Source: Streptomyces capillispiralis (lineage in GTDB: Bacteria; Actinomycetota; Actinomycetes; Streptomycetales; Streptomycetaceae). Taken from it: DNA of 64,000 bases. Numbering within the stretch: position 1 is the first letter of the stretch; the number at the start of each line of letters is the position of its first letter. A model generated the notes under the pieces. The model did no database searches. It was not told where the DNA came from and saw nothing but the letters and a program-made list of their open reading frames with translations. The stretch is from NCBI RefSeq assembly GCF_007829875.1, contig NZ_VIWV01000001.1, forward strand, positions 620,001 to 684,000. Reading direction: 5' to 3'. Made by a program: the position numbers and the translations under genes. Positions 43,902 through 52,326 of the stretch are shown here, piece by piece.

Positions 43902-44537
43902 TCAGCGCGGACGGAGCGCGGCGATGGCGACCACCGCGGGCACCGTGATGAGCAGGACGAAGGTGAGCGGCGACGTGCCGCCGCGCGCGGTCCGCGCCGG
44001 GGCAGCGCGGTGGCGCGGGTAGCGCACGGGCTCCGCGGACGGGCGCGGCTCGGGCGTGGCCGACGGTGTCGGCGGGCGGGCCGGTGGGGGCGGCGGCGCG
44101 GGAGGTGACGGTCGGGGTGGCGGGGGCGGCGGAGTGGGGGCCGGGGCCGGCCGGGCGGCGGGTGGCGCCGGACGGGCCGCGGGCGGGGGCGGGGGTTTCG
44201 GTTCCGGGGTGGGGCTGGGGGTCGGGGGCGAGGGCGGCGTGGGTTCGGGCGGAGGCGTCGGGGAGGGCGTGGGCGTCGGTGGCGGTGTGGGGGTCGGGGT
44301 GGGGGTGGGCGTCGGTGGCGGTGGAGGCGGTGCGCAGGGCGGGGGGTCGGTCCAGGTGAGGTTTCCCGCGGCCGCCACCGCCTCCGTGCCGCCCGGCCCC
44401 GTCGAGGCGTACGCGCAGGCGTCGGCCGTCGCCGCGCCGGGTGCGCCGACGAGCGCCCACAGGAGCGTCGCCACCGCCAACGCGCGGACGCCGGCGCGGG
44501 ATTGGGTCGTCAGGAGTGCTCGCACGACGAGGATCAT
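43902..44537 (-). CDS. Proline-rich, membrane-anchored envelope protein
   Basis: A 211-residue protein with a signal-peptide-like N-terminus (VRALAVATLLWALVGAPGAATA), a short globular part with two Cys (DACAYAS and PPPCAPP), and about 105 residues of Pro/Thr/Ala/Arg repeats (PTPTPTP, PPAARPAPP). A C-terminal TM helix (SPLTFVLLITVPAVVAIAAL) is followed by RPR. The Pro-rich part would span the cell wall. The high-Gly shadow frame opposite it is not a gene. It is probably cotranscribed with the DUF4239 gene. I do not recognise a family. Confidence 0.75.
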   Translation of the reverse strand: MILVVRALLTTQSRAGVRALAVATLLWALVGAPGAATADACAYASTGPGGTEAVAAAGNLTWTDPPPCAPPPPPPTPTPTPTPTPPPTPTPSPTPPPEPTPPSPPTPSPTPEPKPPPPPAARPAPPAARPAPAPTPPPPPPRPSPPAPPPPPARPPTPSATPEPRPSAEPVRYPRHRAAPARTARGGTSPLTFVLLITVPAVVAIAALRPR

Positions 44538-44706
44538 GAGGCGCGGACGGTCCGGTCACGCCTCCGAGCCGGGTGATTGCCCCGAAGGAGTTAATGAAAG
44601 AAATCCGGGCCACGGTTGAACACGACCCGTGCTCCCATGCGTACCCATCGTCGAGCGGCGGCACAGCAGGGCGCTGCAACCCCCTTGCGATCATGTGGAG
44701 TTGACG

Positions 44707-45648
44707 ATGAAGACCTCCTGGCGGACCGCCTCGCTGGTGGCGAGCGCCGCGGCGGTGCTGAGCCTGACCACGGCCTGCGGTCAGGACACCGCGCCGCCCG
44801 CCTCCAGCCAGAACGTGGGTGCCACGGCCGCGGCCGGGGACTACGGCGCCATCGGCAGCGGCAGTGGTTCCGGCACCGCGGCCGGCGGCGCCCAGGCATC
44901 GTCGAGCCCCTCGAACACGGCGGGCGAGCTGAACGCCTCCACCACCGCCGAACTGGGCAAGGTGGTGACCGACAGCCTCGGTCTGACCCTGTACCGCTTC
45001 GACCAGGACACGGCCGAGCCGCCCGCGTCCAACTGCGAGGACGACTGCGCCAAGACCTGGCCGCCGGTACCCGCCGACGACGCCACGGCCGGCGAGGGGA
45101 TCGACGAGTCGCTGCTCGGGGAGGTCACCCGGTCCGACGGCACCAAGCAGCTCACCGTCGGCGGCTGGCCGGCCTACCGCTACGTCAAGGACGTCAACGC
45201 CGGTGACGTCAAGGGGCAGGGTGTGGGCGGCAAGTGGTACGCGCTGACCCCCGAGGGCAAGAAGGCGCAGGCGGCCGACCAGCCGGGGCTGTCCACCCGG
45301 CAGGACCCGAAGCTCGGCGAGATCGTCGTCGACGGCAACGGCCGGACGGTGTACCGCTTCATGAAGGACGAGGCCTGGCCGAAACCCGTCTCCGCCTGCA
45401 CCGGCGCCTGCCTGGAGAAGTGGCCCGTGGTGTCGCCGGTGGACTTCGCGGACACCGAGGGCATCCAGAAGAAGGGCTACATGACCTTCACCCGCCCGGA
45501 CGGCGCCGACCAGCAGACCATCGACTGCTGGCCCATCTACACCTTCGCCGGTGACAAGGCTCCCGGCGACACCAACGGTCAGGGCGTCGGCGGTACCTGG
45601 TACGCCGTGCGGCCCGACGGAAAGCCGGTCGGCGCGCCGGAGAAGTAG
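44707..45648 (+). CDS. SCO0930-family lipoprotein with four secreted repeats
   Basis: A 313-residue lipoprotein: signal with lipobox LTTACGQD (Cys near 24), a Ser/Gly/Ala linker, then two pairs of a repeat of about 45 residues. The repeat is seen in DSLGLTLYRFDQDT...NCEDDCAKTWPPV and again in DGNGRTVYRFMKDE...CTGACLEKWPVV, alternating with TVGGWPAYRYVKD and TIDCWPIYTFAGD. This is the PF03640-type secreted repeat. Paired Cys in each odd repeat suggest disulfides or metal binding. A redox or metal role is suspected but unproven. It is followed by a strong terminator. Confidence 0.92.
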   Translation: MKTSWRTASLVASAAAVLSLTTACGQDTAPPASSQNVGATAAAGDYGAIGSGSGSGTAAGGAQASSSPSNTAGELNASTTAELGKVVTDSLGLTLYRFDQDTAEPPASNCEDDCAKTWPPVPADDATAGEGIDESLLGEVTRSDGTKQLTVGGWPAYRYVKDVNAGDVKGQGVGGKWYALTPEGKKAQAADQPGLSTRQDPKLGEIVVDGNGRTVYRFMKDEAWPKPVSACTGACLEKWPVVSPVDFADTEGIQKKGYMTFTRPDGADQQTIDCWPIYTFAGDKAPGDTNGQGVGGTWYAVRPDGKPVGAPEK

Positions 45649-45688
45649 CAACCTCTCAGGCTGTCGTCCCCTCCGGACGCACCGGCCC

Positions 45689-45725
45689 CGGTCCGCCCCT
45701 CCGCAGCCCGCGGAGGGGCGGACCG
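45689..45725 (+). terminator. Strong intrinsic hairpin terminator
   Basis: CGGTCCGCCCCTCCGC-AGCCC-GCGGAGGGGCGGACCG is a perfect 16-bp stem with a 5-nt loop, followed by TTGTGG, 41 nt after the lipoprotein stop. Confidence 0.92.
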
Positions 45726-45996
45726 TTGTGGCGTGTTCCACCGGAACCCCCCGGTACCCACCGCGACCCCGGGGGAATGATCGGCGCTTTTCTCCCGCAA
45801 CTTCTCGACGGGTGAGGGAACTCTCCGGAATGCCTCGGACACTTCTCGTGACGCGTTCCTGAGGGCGTCAATTCGGCACGTGCCACTGGCAGTGACCGGG
45901 AACGGATGGTCATTTTCCGTTTGGGGTCGCTCCCTTGGCGGGCGATCAGTAGCCTCTGCTCTCGAACACCGGATCGCCTACGCCTTGGAGAGATAC
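45726..45996. other. Intergenic before the methyltransferase/cyclic-di-GMP operon
   Basis: About 270 bases between the terminator and the methyltransferase start. TAGCCT near 45951 could be a -10 element. I see no clear developmental-regulator box by eye. Confidence 0.35.
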
Positions 45997-46809
45997 ATGG
46001 AGCGTCCCGCCTGGGCCCCACGGAGCATCGACATCACGGTGCCCAGCGTCTCCCGGATGTACGACTACTACCTGGGCGGTTCGCACAACTTCGAGGTCGA
46101 CCGGGAAGCGGCCCGCAGGGCCATGGAGTTCATGCCGGGCCTGCCCAAGATCATGCAGGCGAACCGTGCCTTCATGCGCCGGGCGGTGCGTTTCGCGGTC
46201 GACGAGGGCGTCACCCAGTTTCTGGACATCGGCTCCGGCATTCCCACGTTCGGCAACGTGCACGAAGTGGCCCAGGCGGCCGACCCGGACGCACGCGTGA
46301 TGTACGTGGACCACGACCCGGTGGCCGTGGCGCACAGCCAGGCCGTCCTCGAGGGCAACGACGGCGCGGACATCGTCGCCGCGGACCTCCGCAAGCCGCA
46401 GGAGATCCTGAACAGTCCCGAGGTGCTGGGCCTGATCGACCTGAATCGGCCAGTGGCCCTGCTGCTCGTTGCCATACTGCACTTCGTGGAAGACGCGGAC
46501 GACCCGTATGCGGCGGTGGCCGGACTGCGCGAGGCCCTGGCGCCCGGCAGCATGCTCGTGCTCACCCATGCCTCGTACGAGGGGATCCCGCTGCCGCCGG
46601 AGCGGGCCGAGGGTGCGGTGGACGTGTACCAGGACATTCGCAACCCGCTGATCATGCGCACGCGCGAGGAGATCGCGCGGTTCTTCGAGGGGTACGACAT
46701 GGTGGAACCCGGACTGGTGCCGATGCCGCAGTGGCGGCCGGACACCGCACCGGAGGACGAGGATCCCTACGCCTTCTCCGGTTTCGCGGGCGTGGGGCGT
46801 ACGGCGTGA
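45997..46809 (+). CDS. SAM-dependent methyltransferase (DUF574/PF04672 type)
   Basis: A 270-residue protein of the methyltransferase family expanded in Streptomyces. It shows VSRMYDYYLGGSHNFEVDREAA near residue 15, then the SAM loop FLDIGSGIPTFGNVHEVAQ, VMYVDHDPVAVAHSQ and DLRKPQEIL. GGAGAG precedes the ATG. Its target is unknown. The TGA overlaps the GTG of the cyclic-di-GMP gene (GTGA), so both are made together; this suggests a role in the same developmental pathway. Confidence 0.9.
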   Translation: MERPAWAPRSIDITVPSVSRMYDYYLGGSHNFEVDREAARRAMEFMPGLPKIMQANRAFMRRAVRFAVDEGVTQFLDIGSGIPTFGNVHEVAQAADPDARVMYVDHDPVAVAHSQAVLEGNDGADIVAADLRKPQEILNSPEVLGLIDLNRPVALLLVAILHFVEDADDPYAAVAGLREALAPGSMLVLTHASYEGIPLPPERAEGAVDVYQDIRNPLIMRTREEIARFFEGYDMVEPGLVPMPQWRPDTAPEDEDPYAFSGFAGVGRTA

Positions 46810-48950
46810 GCGCGGAGCCGGACGGGCCGGAGGGCAGACTGCGCCGCTTCGCGACGATCTGGAGCCGGGCGGTCTTCCCGGTGACCTCGACGTCGTCGAC
46901 CCGGCCGGAGTTCGAGGAGCTCCTGCTGCCGCTGGCCCGCCTGCTGAGCGAGGCGCTGCGGGCCAGGTCGTTCGACGCGGACGCGGGCAAGGCCGTCGGG
47001 GCCGCCCTGGTGCGGGCGCACTGCACCGACCCGGAGGCGCTCAGCCGCACGCTCGACTGCGTGGACGCCTATCTCGTGCTGTACTGCGGCGAGGACGGCG
47101 ACCGCGAGGACCTGCGGGCGCGCAGCGCCAGGCTCCAGCACGCCATGGCCGCCGGGTTCGCGCAGGCGCTGCGCGAGCGGACCCTGGCCGAGCAGGAGGC
47201 CATCGCCCAGGCCGCGCTGGAGGCGCAGGGCGTGGTGGCGCGGGCCCTGCACGCCACCGAGGCCCGGTTCCGCGCGGTGTTCGAGGGCGCCGCCATAGGC
47301 ATCGGCATCGCCGACCTGGAGGGCAACGTCCTTCAGGTCAACGGCGCGCTGCGGCGCATGTTCGGCCTGTCCGAGCAGTCCCTGCGCGGCCGCAAGGTCA
47401 GGGAGTGGGTCCACCCCGACGACGCCCCGCAGACCTGGCGGCTCTACGAGGAGCTGGTGAGCGGCGAGCGCGAGCACTACCACCTCGAGAAGGCGTTCTA
47501 CCGCCCCGACGGAACGGTCCTGTGGACCAATCTGACGGTGTCCCTGCTGCGCGACGCCGACGGCGACCCGCAGTACCAGCTCGCCCTCATGGAGGACACC
47601 ACCGAGCGCCGGCTGCTCAACCTCCGCCTGCGCTACGAGGCCACCCACGACGCGCTGACCGGGCTGCCCAACCGCACGTTCTTCTTCGAGCGCCTGGAGA
47701 AGGCGCTGAACGCCGGGGAGGGCCAGCGCTTCGGCCTGTGCTACCTGGACCTGGACGGTTTCAAGACCGTCAACGACAGCCTCGGGCACGCGGCCGGTGA
47801 CCGGCTGCTCGTCGAGGTCGCCGACCGGCTGCAGGCCTGCGCCACCGCCTCCGGCGAGATGGTGGCCCGGCTCGGCGGCGACGAGTTCGTGGCGCTGACC
47901 ACCGGCCCCGGCACCGAGCGCGCCGTGGACGAGCTGGCCGGCCGCATCATGAACGCGCTGCTCGCCCCGATCAGCGTCGACGGCCGGGAACTGACCGTGC
48001 GCGGCAGCATCGGCATCGTCGAGGGGCCGGCCGGGGAGCGCAGCGCGGCGGAGGTGCTGCGCAGCGCCGACATCACCATGTACCGGGCCAAGTCGGCGGG
48101 CGGCAACCGGTTCGAGCTCGCCGATCCGGAGGCCGACGCCCGCGCGATCACCCGGCACGGTCTCACCACGGCGCTGCCGACGGCCCTGGACCGGGGCGAG
48201 TTCTTCATCGAGTACCAGCCGCTGGTGCATCTCGGGGACGGCAGTGTCCGGGGCGCGGAGGCGCTGGTGCGGTGGCTGCACCCGCAGCACGGGGTGCTGT
48301 CCCCGGACCGGTTCATCCCGCTCGCCGAGCACACCGGGCTGATCGTTCCGCTGGGCCGCTGGGTGCTGGAGCAGTCGGTGCGCCAGGCCCGTGAGTGGCG
48401 GGAGCGGCACGGGGGCGCGGAGTCGCTGGGTCCGCTGCGCATCAACGTGAACCTCTCGCCCTGCCAGCTGACCCACCCCGGGCTGGTCCAGGACACCGTC
48501 GACATCCTGGAGCGCACGGGTGTGGCGCCGGACGCGCTGTGCCTGGAGGTGACGGAGTCGGCGCTGATCGGCGCGGACGACGATCTGCTGAAGCCGCTGC
48601 GCCGGCTGGCGGAGATGGGCGTCGACATCGCGCTGGACGACTTCGGCACCGGCTACTCCAACCTGGCCAATCTGCGCCGCCTGCCGGTGAGCGTCCTGAA
48701 GCTGGACCGCTCCTTCACCCAGAGCATGCAGCAGTTCCCCGCCGACCCGGTCGACCTGAAGATCGTCGAGGGGATCGTCTCCCTGGCCCACAGCCTCGAC
48801 CTGGCGGTCACGGTGGAGGGCGTGGAGACGGGGGCCCAGGCCGAGCAACTGCGCATCCTCGGCTGCGACACGGCCCAGGGCTGGTACTACGCCCGCCCGG
48901 GCCCACCGGAGCGGCTCCACGAACTGGCCCTGGTGGACGCGACGGGCTGA
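46806..48950 (+). CDS. rmdA: PAS-GGDEF-EAL cyclic-di-GMP enzyme, RmdA-like
   Basis: A 714-residue cytosolic protein: an N-terminal helical region (about 1-150), PAS/PAC (about 155-285: ATEARFRAVFEGAAIGIGIADLEGN), GGDEF (about 290-450, motif RLGGDEFVAL intact) and EAL (about 460-705, motif GAEALVRW, plus DDFGTGYSNL and the KLDRSF loop). Both catalytic signatures look complete, so it could both make and break c-di-GMP. S. coelicolor RmdA (SCO0928 as I recall) has this layout and acts mainly as phosphodiesterase affecting aerial development. It is coupled to the methyltransferase gene by a 4-nt overlap. Confidence 0.88.
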   Translation: MSAEPDGPEGRLRRFATIWSRAVFPVTSTSSTRPEFEELLLPLARLLSEALRARSFDADAGKAVGAALVRAHCTDPEALSRTLDCVDAYLVLYCGEDGDREDLRARSARLQHAMAAGFAQALRERTLAEQEAIAQAALEAQGVVARALHATEARFRAVFEGAAIGIGIADLEGNVLQVNGALRRMFGLSEQSLRGRKVREWVHPDDAPQTWRLYEELVSGEREHYHLEKAFYRPDGTVLWTNLTVSLLRDADGDPQYQLALMEDTTERRLLNLRLRYEATHDALTGLPNRTFFFERLEKALNAGEGQRFGLCYLDLDGFKTVNDSLGHAAGDRLLVEVADRLQACATASGEMVARLGGDEFVALTTGPGTERAVDELAGRIMNALLAPISVDGRELTVRGSIGIVEGPAGERSAAEVLRSADITMYRAKSAGGNRFELADPEADARAITRHGLTTALPTALDRGEFFIEYQPLVHLGDGSVRGAEALVRWLHPQHGVLSPDRFIPLAEHTGLIVPLGRWVLEQSVRQAREWRERHGGAESLGPLRINVNLSPCQLTHPGLVQDTVDILERTGVAPDALCLEVTESALIGADDDLLKPLRRLAEMGVDIALDDFGTGYSNLANLRRLPVSVLKLDRSFTQSMQQFPADPVDLKIVEGIVSLAHSLDLAVTVEGVETGAQAEQLRILGCDTAQGWYYARPGPPERLHELALVDATG

Positions 48951-49014
48951 TCAGGTCACCCGGTCGCCTGACAATCCTGGGCACGCGGCTCGTACGCGCC
49001 TGCGGGTGCCCGGC

Positions 49015-49050
49015 GGCCGGTCGCGCCGTTCCCCGCGCCCCTGGAGGGGC
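49015..49050. repeat. Common Streptomyces intergenic repeat
   Basis: GGCCGGTCGCGCCGTTCCCCGCGCCCCT followed by a GCCCC/GGGGC stem. From memory, variants of 'GGTCGCGCAGTTCCCCGCGCCCCT' occur in very many Streptomyces intergenic regions. Here it lies between the cyclic-di-GMP gene and the next ORF and may act as terminator. Confidence 0.6.
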
Positions 49051-49074
49051 CGGGGTGCGTGCGATCATGCGCGG

Positions 49075-49464
49075 ATGACCGACGAGACAGACGCGGTGCG
49101 CGCGGCGATCGAGGGCGAGCTGCGCCTCATGGACCCGGCCGTCCGGTCCTCACGCGCGGAGGCCGTACGCCTGCTGGACCCCGAGTTCACCGAGGTCGGC
49201 GCGTCCGGCAGGCGGTACACGTACGCGGAGATGGTCGCCGAGCTGCCCGACCACCCGGGCGGTTCGGCGGACGGCCCGGTCTACGAGCCGTCCGGCTTCA
49301 CCGGTGTCCTCCTCGCGCCCGGTCTGGTGCACCTCACGTACGAGACGTGGTTCGACGGGCGGCGGGCGCGGCGCAGTTCGCTGTGGCGCAGGCGCGACGA
49401 GAGGTCGGACTGGCGCATGTACTACCACCAGGCCACCCCGGTGCCGCCGGACGTCGGGCGGTGA
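49075..49464 (+). CDS. NTF2-like/DUF4440 family protein
   Basis: A 129-residue alpha+beta-barrel protein: AIEGELRLMDPAVRSSRAEAVRLLDPEFTEVGASGRRYTYAEMVAEL is the N-terminal helix and strand signature, and VHLTYETWFDGRRARRSSLWRRRDE with YYHQATPVP the sheet. No catalytic residues are evident. Such proteins bind small ligands or act as accessory cyclases. It lies 98 nt before the permease gene and could share its transcript. Confidence 0.85.
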   Translation: MTDETDAVRAAIEGELRLMDPAVRSSRAEAVRLLDPEFTEVGASGRRYTYAEMVAELPDHPGGSADGPVYEPSGFTGVLLAPGLVHLTYETWFDGRRARRSSLWRRRDERSDWRMYYHQATPVPPDVGR

Positions 49465-49561
49465 TCCGGGGCCGGACATGCGTGGTGTCTTCCTTCGGGG
49501 GCGTCGCGGGGGCATCATGATCCGCCGTCAGCCGTTTGCCGATCGCGAAGAGGTGAGGCGC

Positions 49562-50974
49562 ATGGCCGGGCTCCGGACGGGTGAGGGCATTCTCCGCCGC
49601 AAACCCATCGAGCACATCGAGGAGACGGAAGTCGGCGAGGGTACGCGGCTGGAGCGCACCCTCGGCCTGTGGCAGCTGACCGCGATCGGCGTGGGCGGCA
49701 TCATCGGCGCCGGCATCTTCACCCTCGCGGGAACGGTCGCCAACGGCACGGCGGGGCCCGCGGTGCTGATCTCGTTCCTCGTCGCCGGTGTCGCCAGCGC
49801 CGCCGCCGCGCTGTCGTACGCGGAGTTCGCGGGGATGATCCCGAAGGCCGGTTCGGCCTACACGTACGGGTACGCGGTGCTCGGCGAGCTGGCGGGCTGG
49901 TTCATCGGCTGGGACCTGCTGCTGGAGTACACGGCGATCGTGGCGGTGGTGGCGATCGGCATCTCCGGCTACTTCAGCTTCCTGGTGAACGAGATGGGCG
50001 CCGACCTGCCGAACTGGATGCTCGGCGCGCCCGGCACCGGTGACGGCCACCGCGTCGACCTGTTCGCGGCCCTGCTGTGTCTGCTGATCGCCTTCCTGCT
50101 GAACCTCGGCATCAAGAACGCGGCCCGTTTCGAGACGGTCGTCGTGGTGCTGAAGGTGCTGGTCGTGCTGCTGGTGATCGCGGTCGGCGTGTTCCACATC
50201 GACACCGCGAACTACAACCCGTTCTTCCCGTACGGCGTGGGCGGCGCGTTCACCGGCGCGGCGACGGTGTTCTTCGCGGTGTTCGGCTACGACGCGATGT
50301 CGACGGCGGCCGAGGAGTCGAAGGACGCGCAGCGGCACATGCCGAAGGCGATCATCTACTCGCTGATCATCTCGATGGTCCTGTACGTGGCGGCGTGCCT
50401 GGTGCTGACGGGCATGCAGAACCACAAGGACATCGACCCGGAGAGCGGCTTCTCCACGGCGTTCAAGTCGGTCGGGCTGAGCGGGCTCGCGGACGTGATC
50501 GCGGTGGGCGCCATCATCGGCATCCTCACGGTGATGTTCACGTTCATGCTGGGCGTCACACGGGTGTGGTTCGCCATGTCGCGCGACGGGCTGCTGCCCC
50601 GCTGGTTCGCCAAGACCCACCCGACCCGGCACGTGCCGACGCGGGTCACCTGGATCGTCGGGGTGGCGTCGGCCGCCATCGCCGGGTTCCTGCCGATCGG
50701 CGAGGCGGCCGAACTGACCAACATCGGGATCCTGCTGGCGTTCGTCGTGGTGTGCACGGCGGTGATCGTGCTGCGCTACCGGCAGCCGGAGCTGCCGCGC
50801 ACCTTCCGCACGCCGTGGATGCCGGTGGTGCCGGCGCTGGGCGTGGTCTTCTCGATCTGGCTGATCACGTTCCTGCAGTGGCAGACCTGGGCGCGGTTCG
50901 CCGTGTGGTTCGCACTGGGACTGGTGATCTACTTCGCCTACTCCTACCGCCGTTCGGAGCTGGCGCGGCGTTAG
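49562..50974 (+). CDS. APC-family amino-acid permease (cationic amino acid transporter type)
   Basis: A 470-residue permease with about 12-13 TMs. The family signature LTAIGVGGIIGAGIFTLAG is at residues 40-58, FAGMIPKAGSAYTYGYAVLGELAGWFIGWDLLLEY in TM3, and FFAVFGYDAMSTAAEESKDAQRHMPKAI in the middle. An N-terminal RRKPIEHIEETEVGEGTRLERTLG is typical of CAT transporters. ATG 49562 has GAGGTGAGG upstream; ATG 49517 is an alternative. Stop overlaps the convergent hydrolase stop by 4 nt. Confidence 0.93.
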   Translation: MAGLRTGEGILRRKPIEHIEETEVGEGTRLERTLGLWQLTAIGVGGIIGAGIFTLAGTVANGTAGPAVLISFLVAGVASAAAALSYAEFAGMIPKAGSAYTYGYAVLGELAGWFIGWDLLLEYTAIVAVVAIGISGYFSFLVNEMGADLPNWMLGAPGTGDGHRVDLFAALLCLLIAFLLNLGIKNAARFETVVVVLKVLVVLLVIAVGVFHIDTANYNPFFPYGVGGAFTGAATVFFAVFGYDAMSTAAEESKDAQRHMPKAIIYSLIISMVLYVAACLVLTGMQNHKDIDPESGFSTAFKSVGLSGLADVIAVGAIIGILTVMFTFMLGVTRVWFAMSRDGLLPRWFAKTHPTRHVPTRVTWIVGVASAAIAGFLPIGEAAELTNIGILLAFVVVCTAVIVLRYRQPELPRTFRTPWMPVVPALGVVFSIWLITFLQWQTWARFAVWFALGLVIYFAYSYRRSELARR

Positions 50975-51786
50975 AGCCCGCGGAGGAAGTCCAGCAGGAT
51001 CCGGTTGAACGGTTCCGGCCGCTCCATGTTCGGGTAGTGGCCGGTGCCGTCGAGGGTGACGGCCCGGCCGTCGGGGACGGCCCCGGCGAGGCGCCGGGCC
51101 GCGTCGTGCAGTTCGGCGGGTTCGAGGGCGCCGTTGACGGCGAGCACCGGGACAGCGATCTCCGCCAGGCGGGGCCAGGAGCCGGTCACACGCACGAGCA
51201 GGTCCTTCTCGTCCGGCGTGTGCTTGGAGAGGGTGTGGAGCGCCATCTCCCGCAGCCGGCGCAGGATGTCGGGGTCGACGTCGTCGGTGGTCCGCTGGGG
51301 GCCGGGCAGGACGCGGAGGAAGGCCTTGAGCCAGGCCTCCACCTCGCCGGCGGCCAGCGCCCGGTTGCTCTCGGCCTGGACCTCCTGGTGCCAGGGGTCG
51401 GTGTACCGGAAGTCCCCGGTCGCGGCGCCGCAGGTGACCACCGCGCGGACCAGTCCGGGGTGTTCGAGCACCGTGTCGGTGGCGATCACGCCGCCCATCG
51501 AGAGGCCGACGAGGACCGCGGGCCCCGCGTCGAGGTGGCGCAGCAGTCCGGCCAGGTCGTCGGCCCAGCGGAACGGCCCGGTGGCGTTGGCCGAGAAGCC
51601 GTGGCCGCGCACGTCCGGGGCGATCACCCGGTGGTGCGCGGCGAGCGCCGGGATCTGGGCGTCCCAGACCCGGTGGTCGACGTACCCGGAGTGGATCAGG
51701 ACCACGGGGTCGCCGGAGCCGGTGTCGAGGTAGGCGAGATCGCCGTCGGCGGAGGGGAAGAAACGCAGATCCGAAGCACCAGTCAT
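50971..51786 (-). CDS. Alpha/beta-fold hydrolase
   Basis: A 271-residue hydrolase. DPVVLIHSGYVDHRVWDAQ carries the oxyanion region, LVGLSMGGVIATDT the nucleophile elbow with Ser near 99, and DGTGHYPNMERPEPF the catalytic His. The acidic member is probably in the LAVNGALEPAEL segment. Substrate unknown. It is divergent from the MarR gene across 66 nt containing two similar operators, so MarR probably represses it. Confidence 0.92.
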   Translation of the reverse strand: MTGASDLRFFPSADGDLAYLDTGSGDPVVLIHSGYVDHRVWDAQIPALAAHHRVIAPDVRGHGFSANATGPFRWADDLAGLLRHLDAGPAVLVGLSMGGVIATDTVLEHPGLVRAVVTCGAATGDFRYTDPWHQEVQAESNRALAAGEVEAWLKAFLRVLPGPQRTTDDVDPDILRRLREMALHTLSKHTPDEKDLLVRVTGSWPRLAEIAVPVLAVNGALEPAELHDAARRLAGAVPDGRAVTLDGTGHYPNMERPEPFNRILLDFLRGL

Positions 51787-51833
51787 GACAACCAAGGTGT
51801 CATCTTGGGGCGACTTTGGCAACCAGGGTGTCA
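51786..51833. promoter_or_regulatory. Paired operators between the hydrolase and MarR genes
   Basis: TGACAACCAAGGTGTCA at 51786-51802 and TGGCAACCAGGGTGTCA at 51817-51833 are imperfect palindromes and direct repeats, 31 bp apart (three helical turns). They fill the 66-bp divergent promoter region. Binding by the MarR protein is inferred. Confidence 0.7.
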
Positions 51834-51852
51834 TGATGAGGGAGTGAATGAG

Positions 51853-52320
51853 ATGGACAAGCCCCTTCCCCCGGACGAGCTCGGCCGCCGCCTCACCGAG
51901 GTGTACGACCTGGTCGGCCCCCTGTACCGGCGCGCCCAGCGCAGCGTGGAGCAGGGCCTGGCCCCCGACGACGGCCTGTCGCTGGGCGTGCGTGCCGTCC
52001 TGACCCTGCTGCACCGCAACGGGCCGATGACCGTGCCGCAGATGGGCAGGGCACAGGCGATCAGCCGGCAGTTCGTGCAGCGCATGGTGAACGACGCGGC
52101 GGCGCGGGGTCTGGTGGAGAGCATCCCCAACCCCGCCCACCGGCGGTCCTCGCTCATCCGTCCGACGCCGGAGGGCTCGGCGGCGATCGCCGCCGTCCTC
52201 GAGCGTGAGCACCTGCTGCTGCGGGAGGTCGGCGGAGACCTCACGGACGTCGAGGTGACGGCCTGTCTGCGGGTGCTCGGAGAACTGCTGCAGGCCCTGG
52301 ACCACGTCGACCTCGGCTGA
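51853..52320 (+). CDS. MarR family transcriptional regulator
   Basis: A 155-residue regulator with a winged helix in the middle: LGVRAVLTLLHRNGPMTVPQMGRAQAISRQFVQRMVNDAAARGLVESIPNPAHRRSSLIRPTPEG. The DxRxx-type wing is here NPAHRRSS. ATG 51853 has GAGGGAG about 8 nt upstream; GTG 51844 is in frame. It is divergent from the alpha/beta hydrolase gene with doubled operators, so it likely represses both genes until a ligand binds. Confidence 0.92.
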   Translation: MDKPLPPDELGRRLTEVYDLVGPLYRRAQRSVEQGLAPDDGLSLGVRAVLTLLHRNGPMTVPQMGRAQAISRQFVQRMVNDAAARGLVESIPNPAHRRSSLIRPTPEGSAAIAAVLEREHLLLREVGGDLTDVEVTACLRVLGELLQALDHVDLG

Positions 52321-52326
52321 CGCGCC

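Noticed and set aside
44056..44619. Gly/Val-rich ORF on the plus strand
   Set aside because: It is the reverse reading of the Pro/Thr repeat of the anchored protein. Signal peptide, C-terminal helix and operon context support the minus strand.
45906..46805. 300-codon N-terminal extension of the cyclic-di-GMP protein
   Set aside because: It overlaps the whole methyltransferase gene in another frame and has shadow composition. The GTG at 46806 with a GTGA overlap is the likely start.
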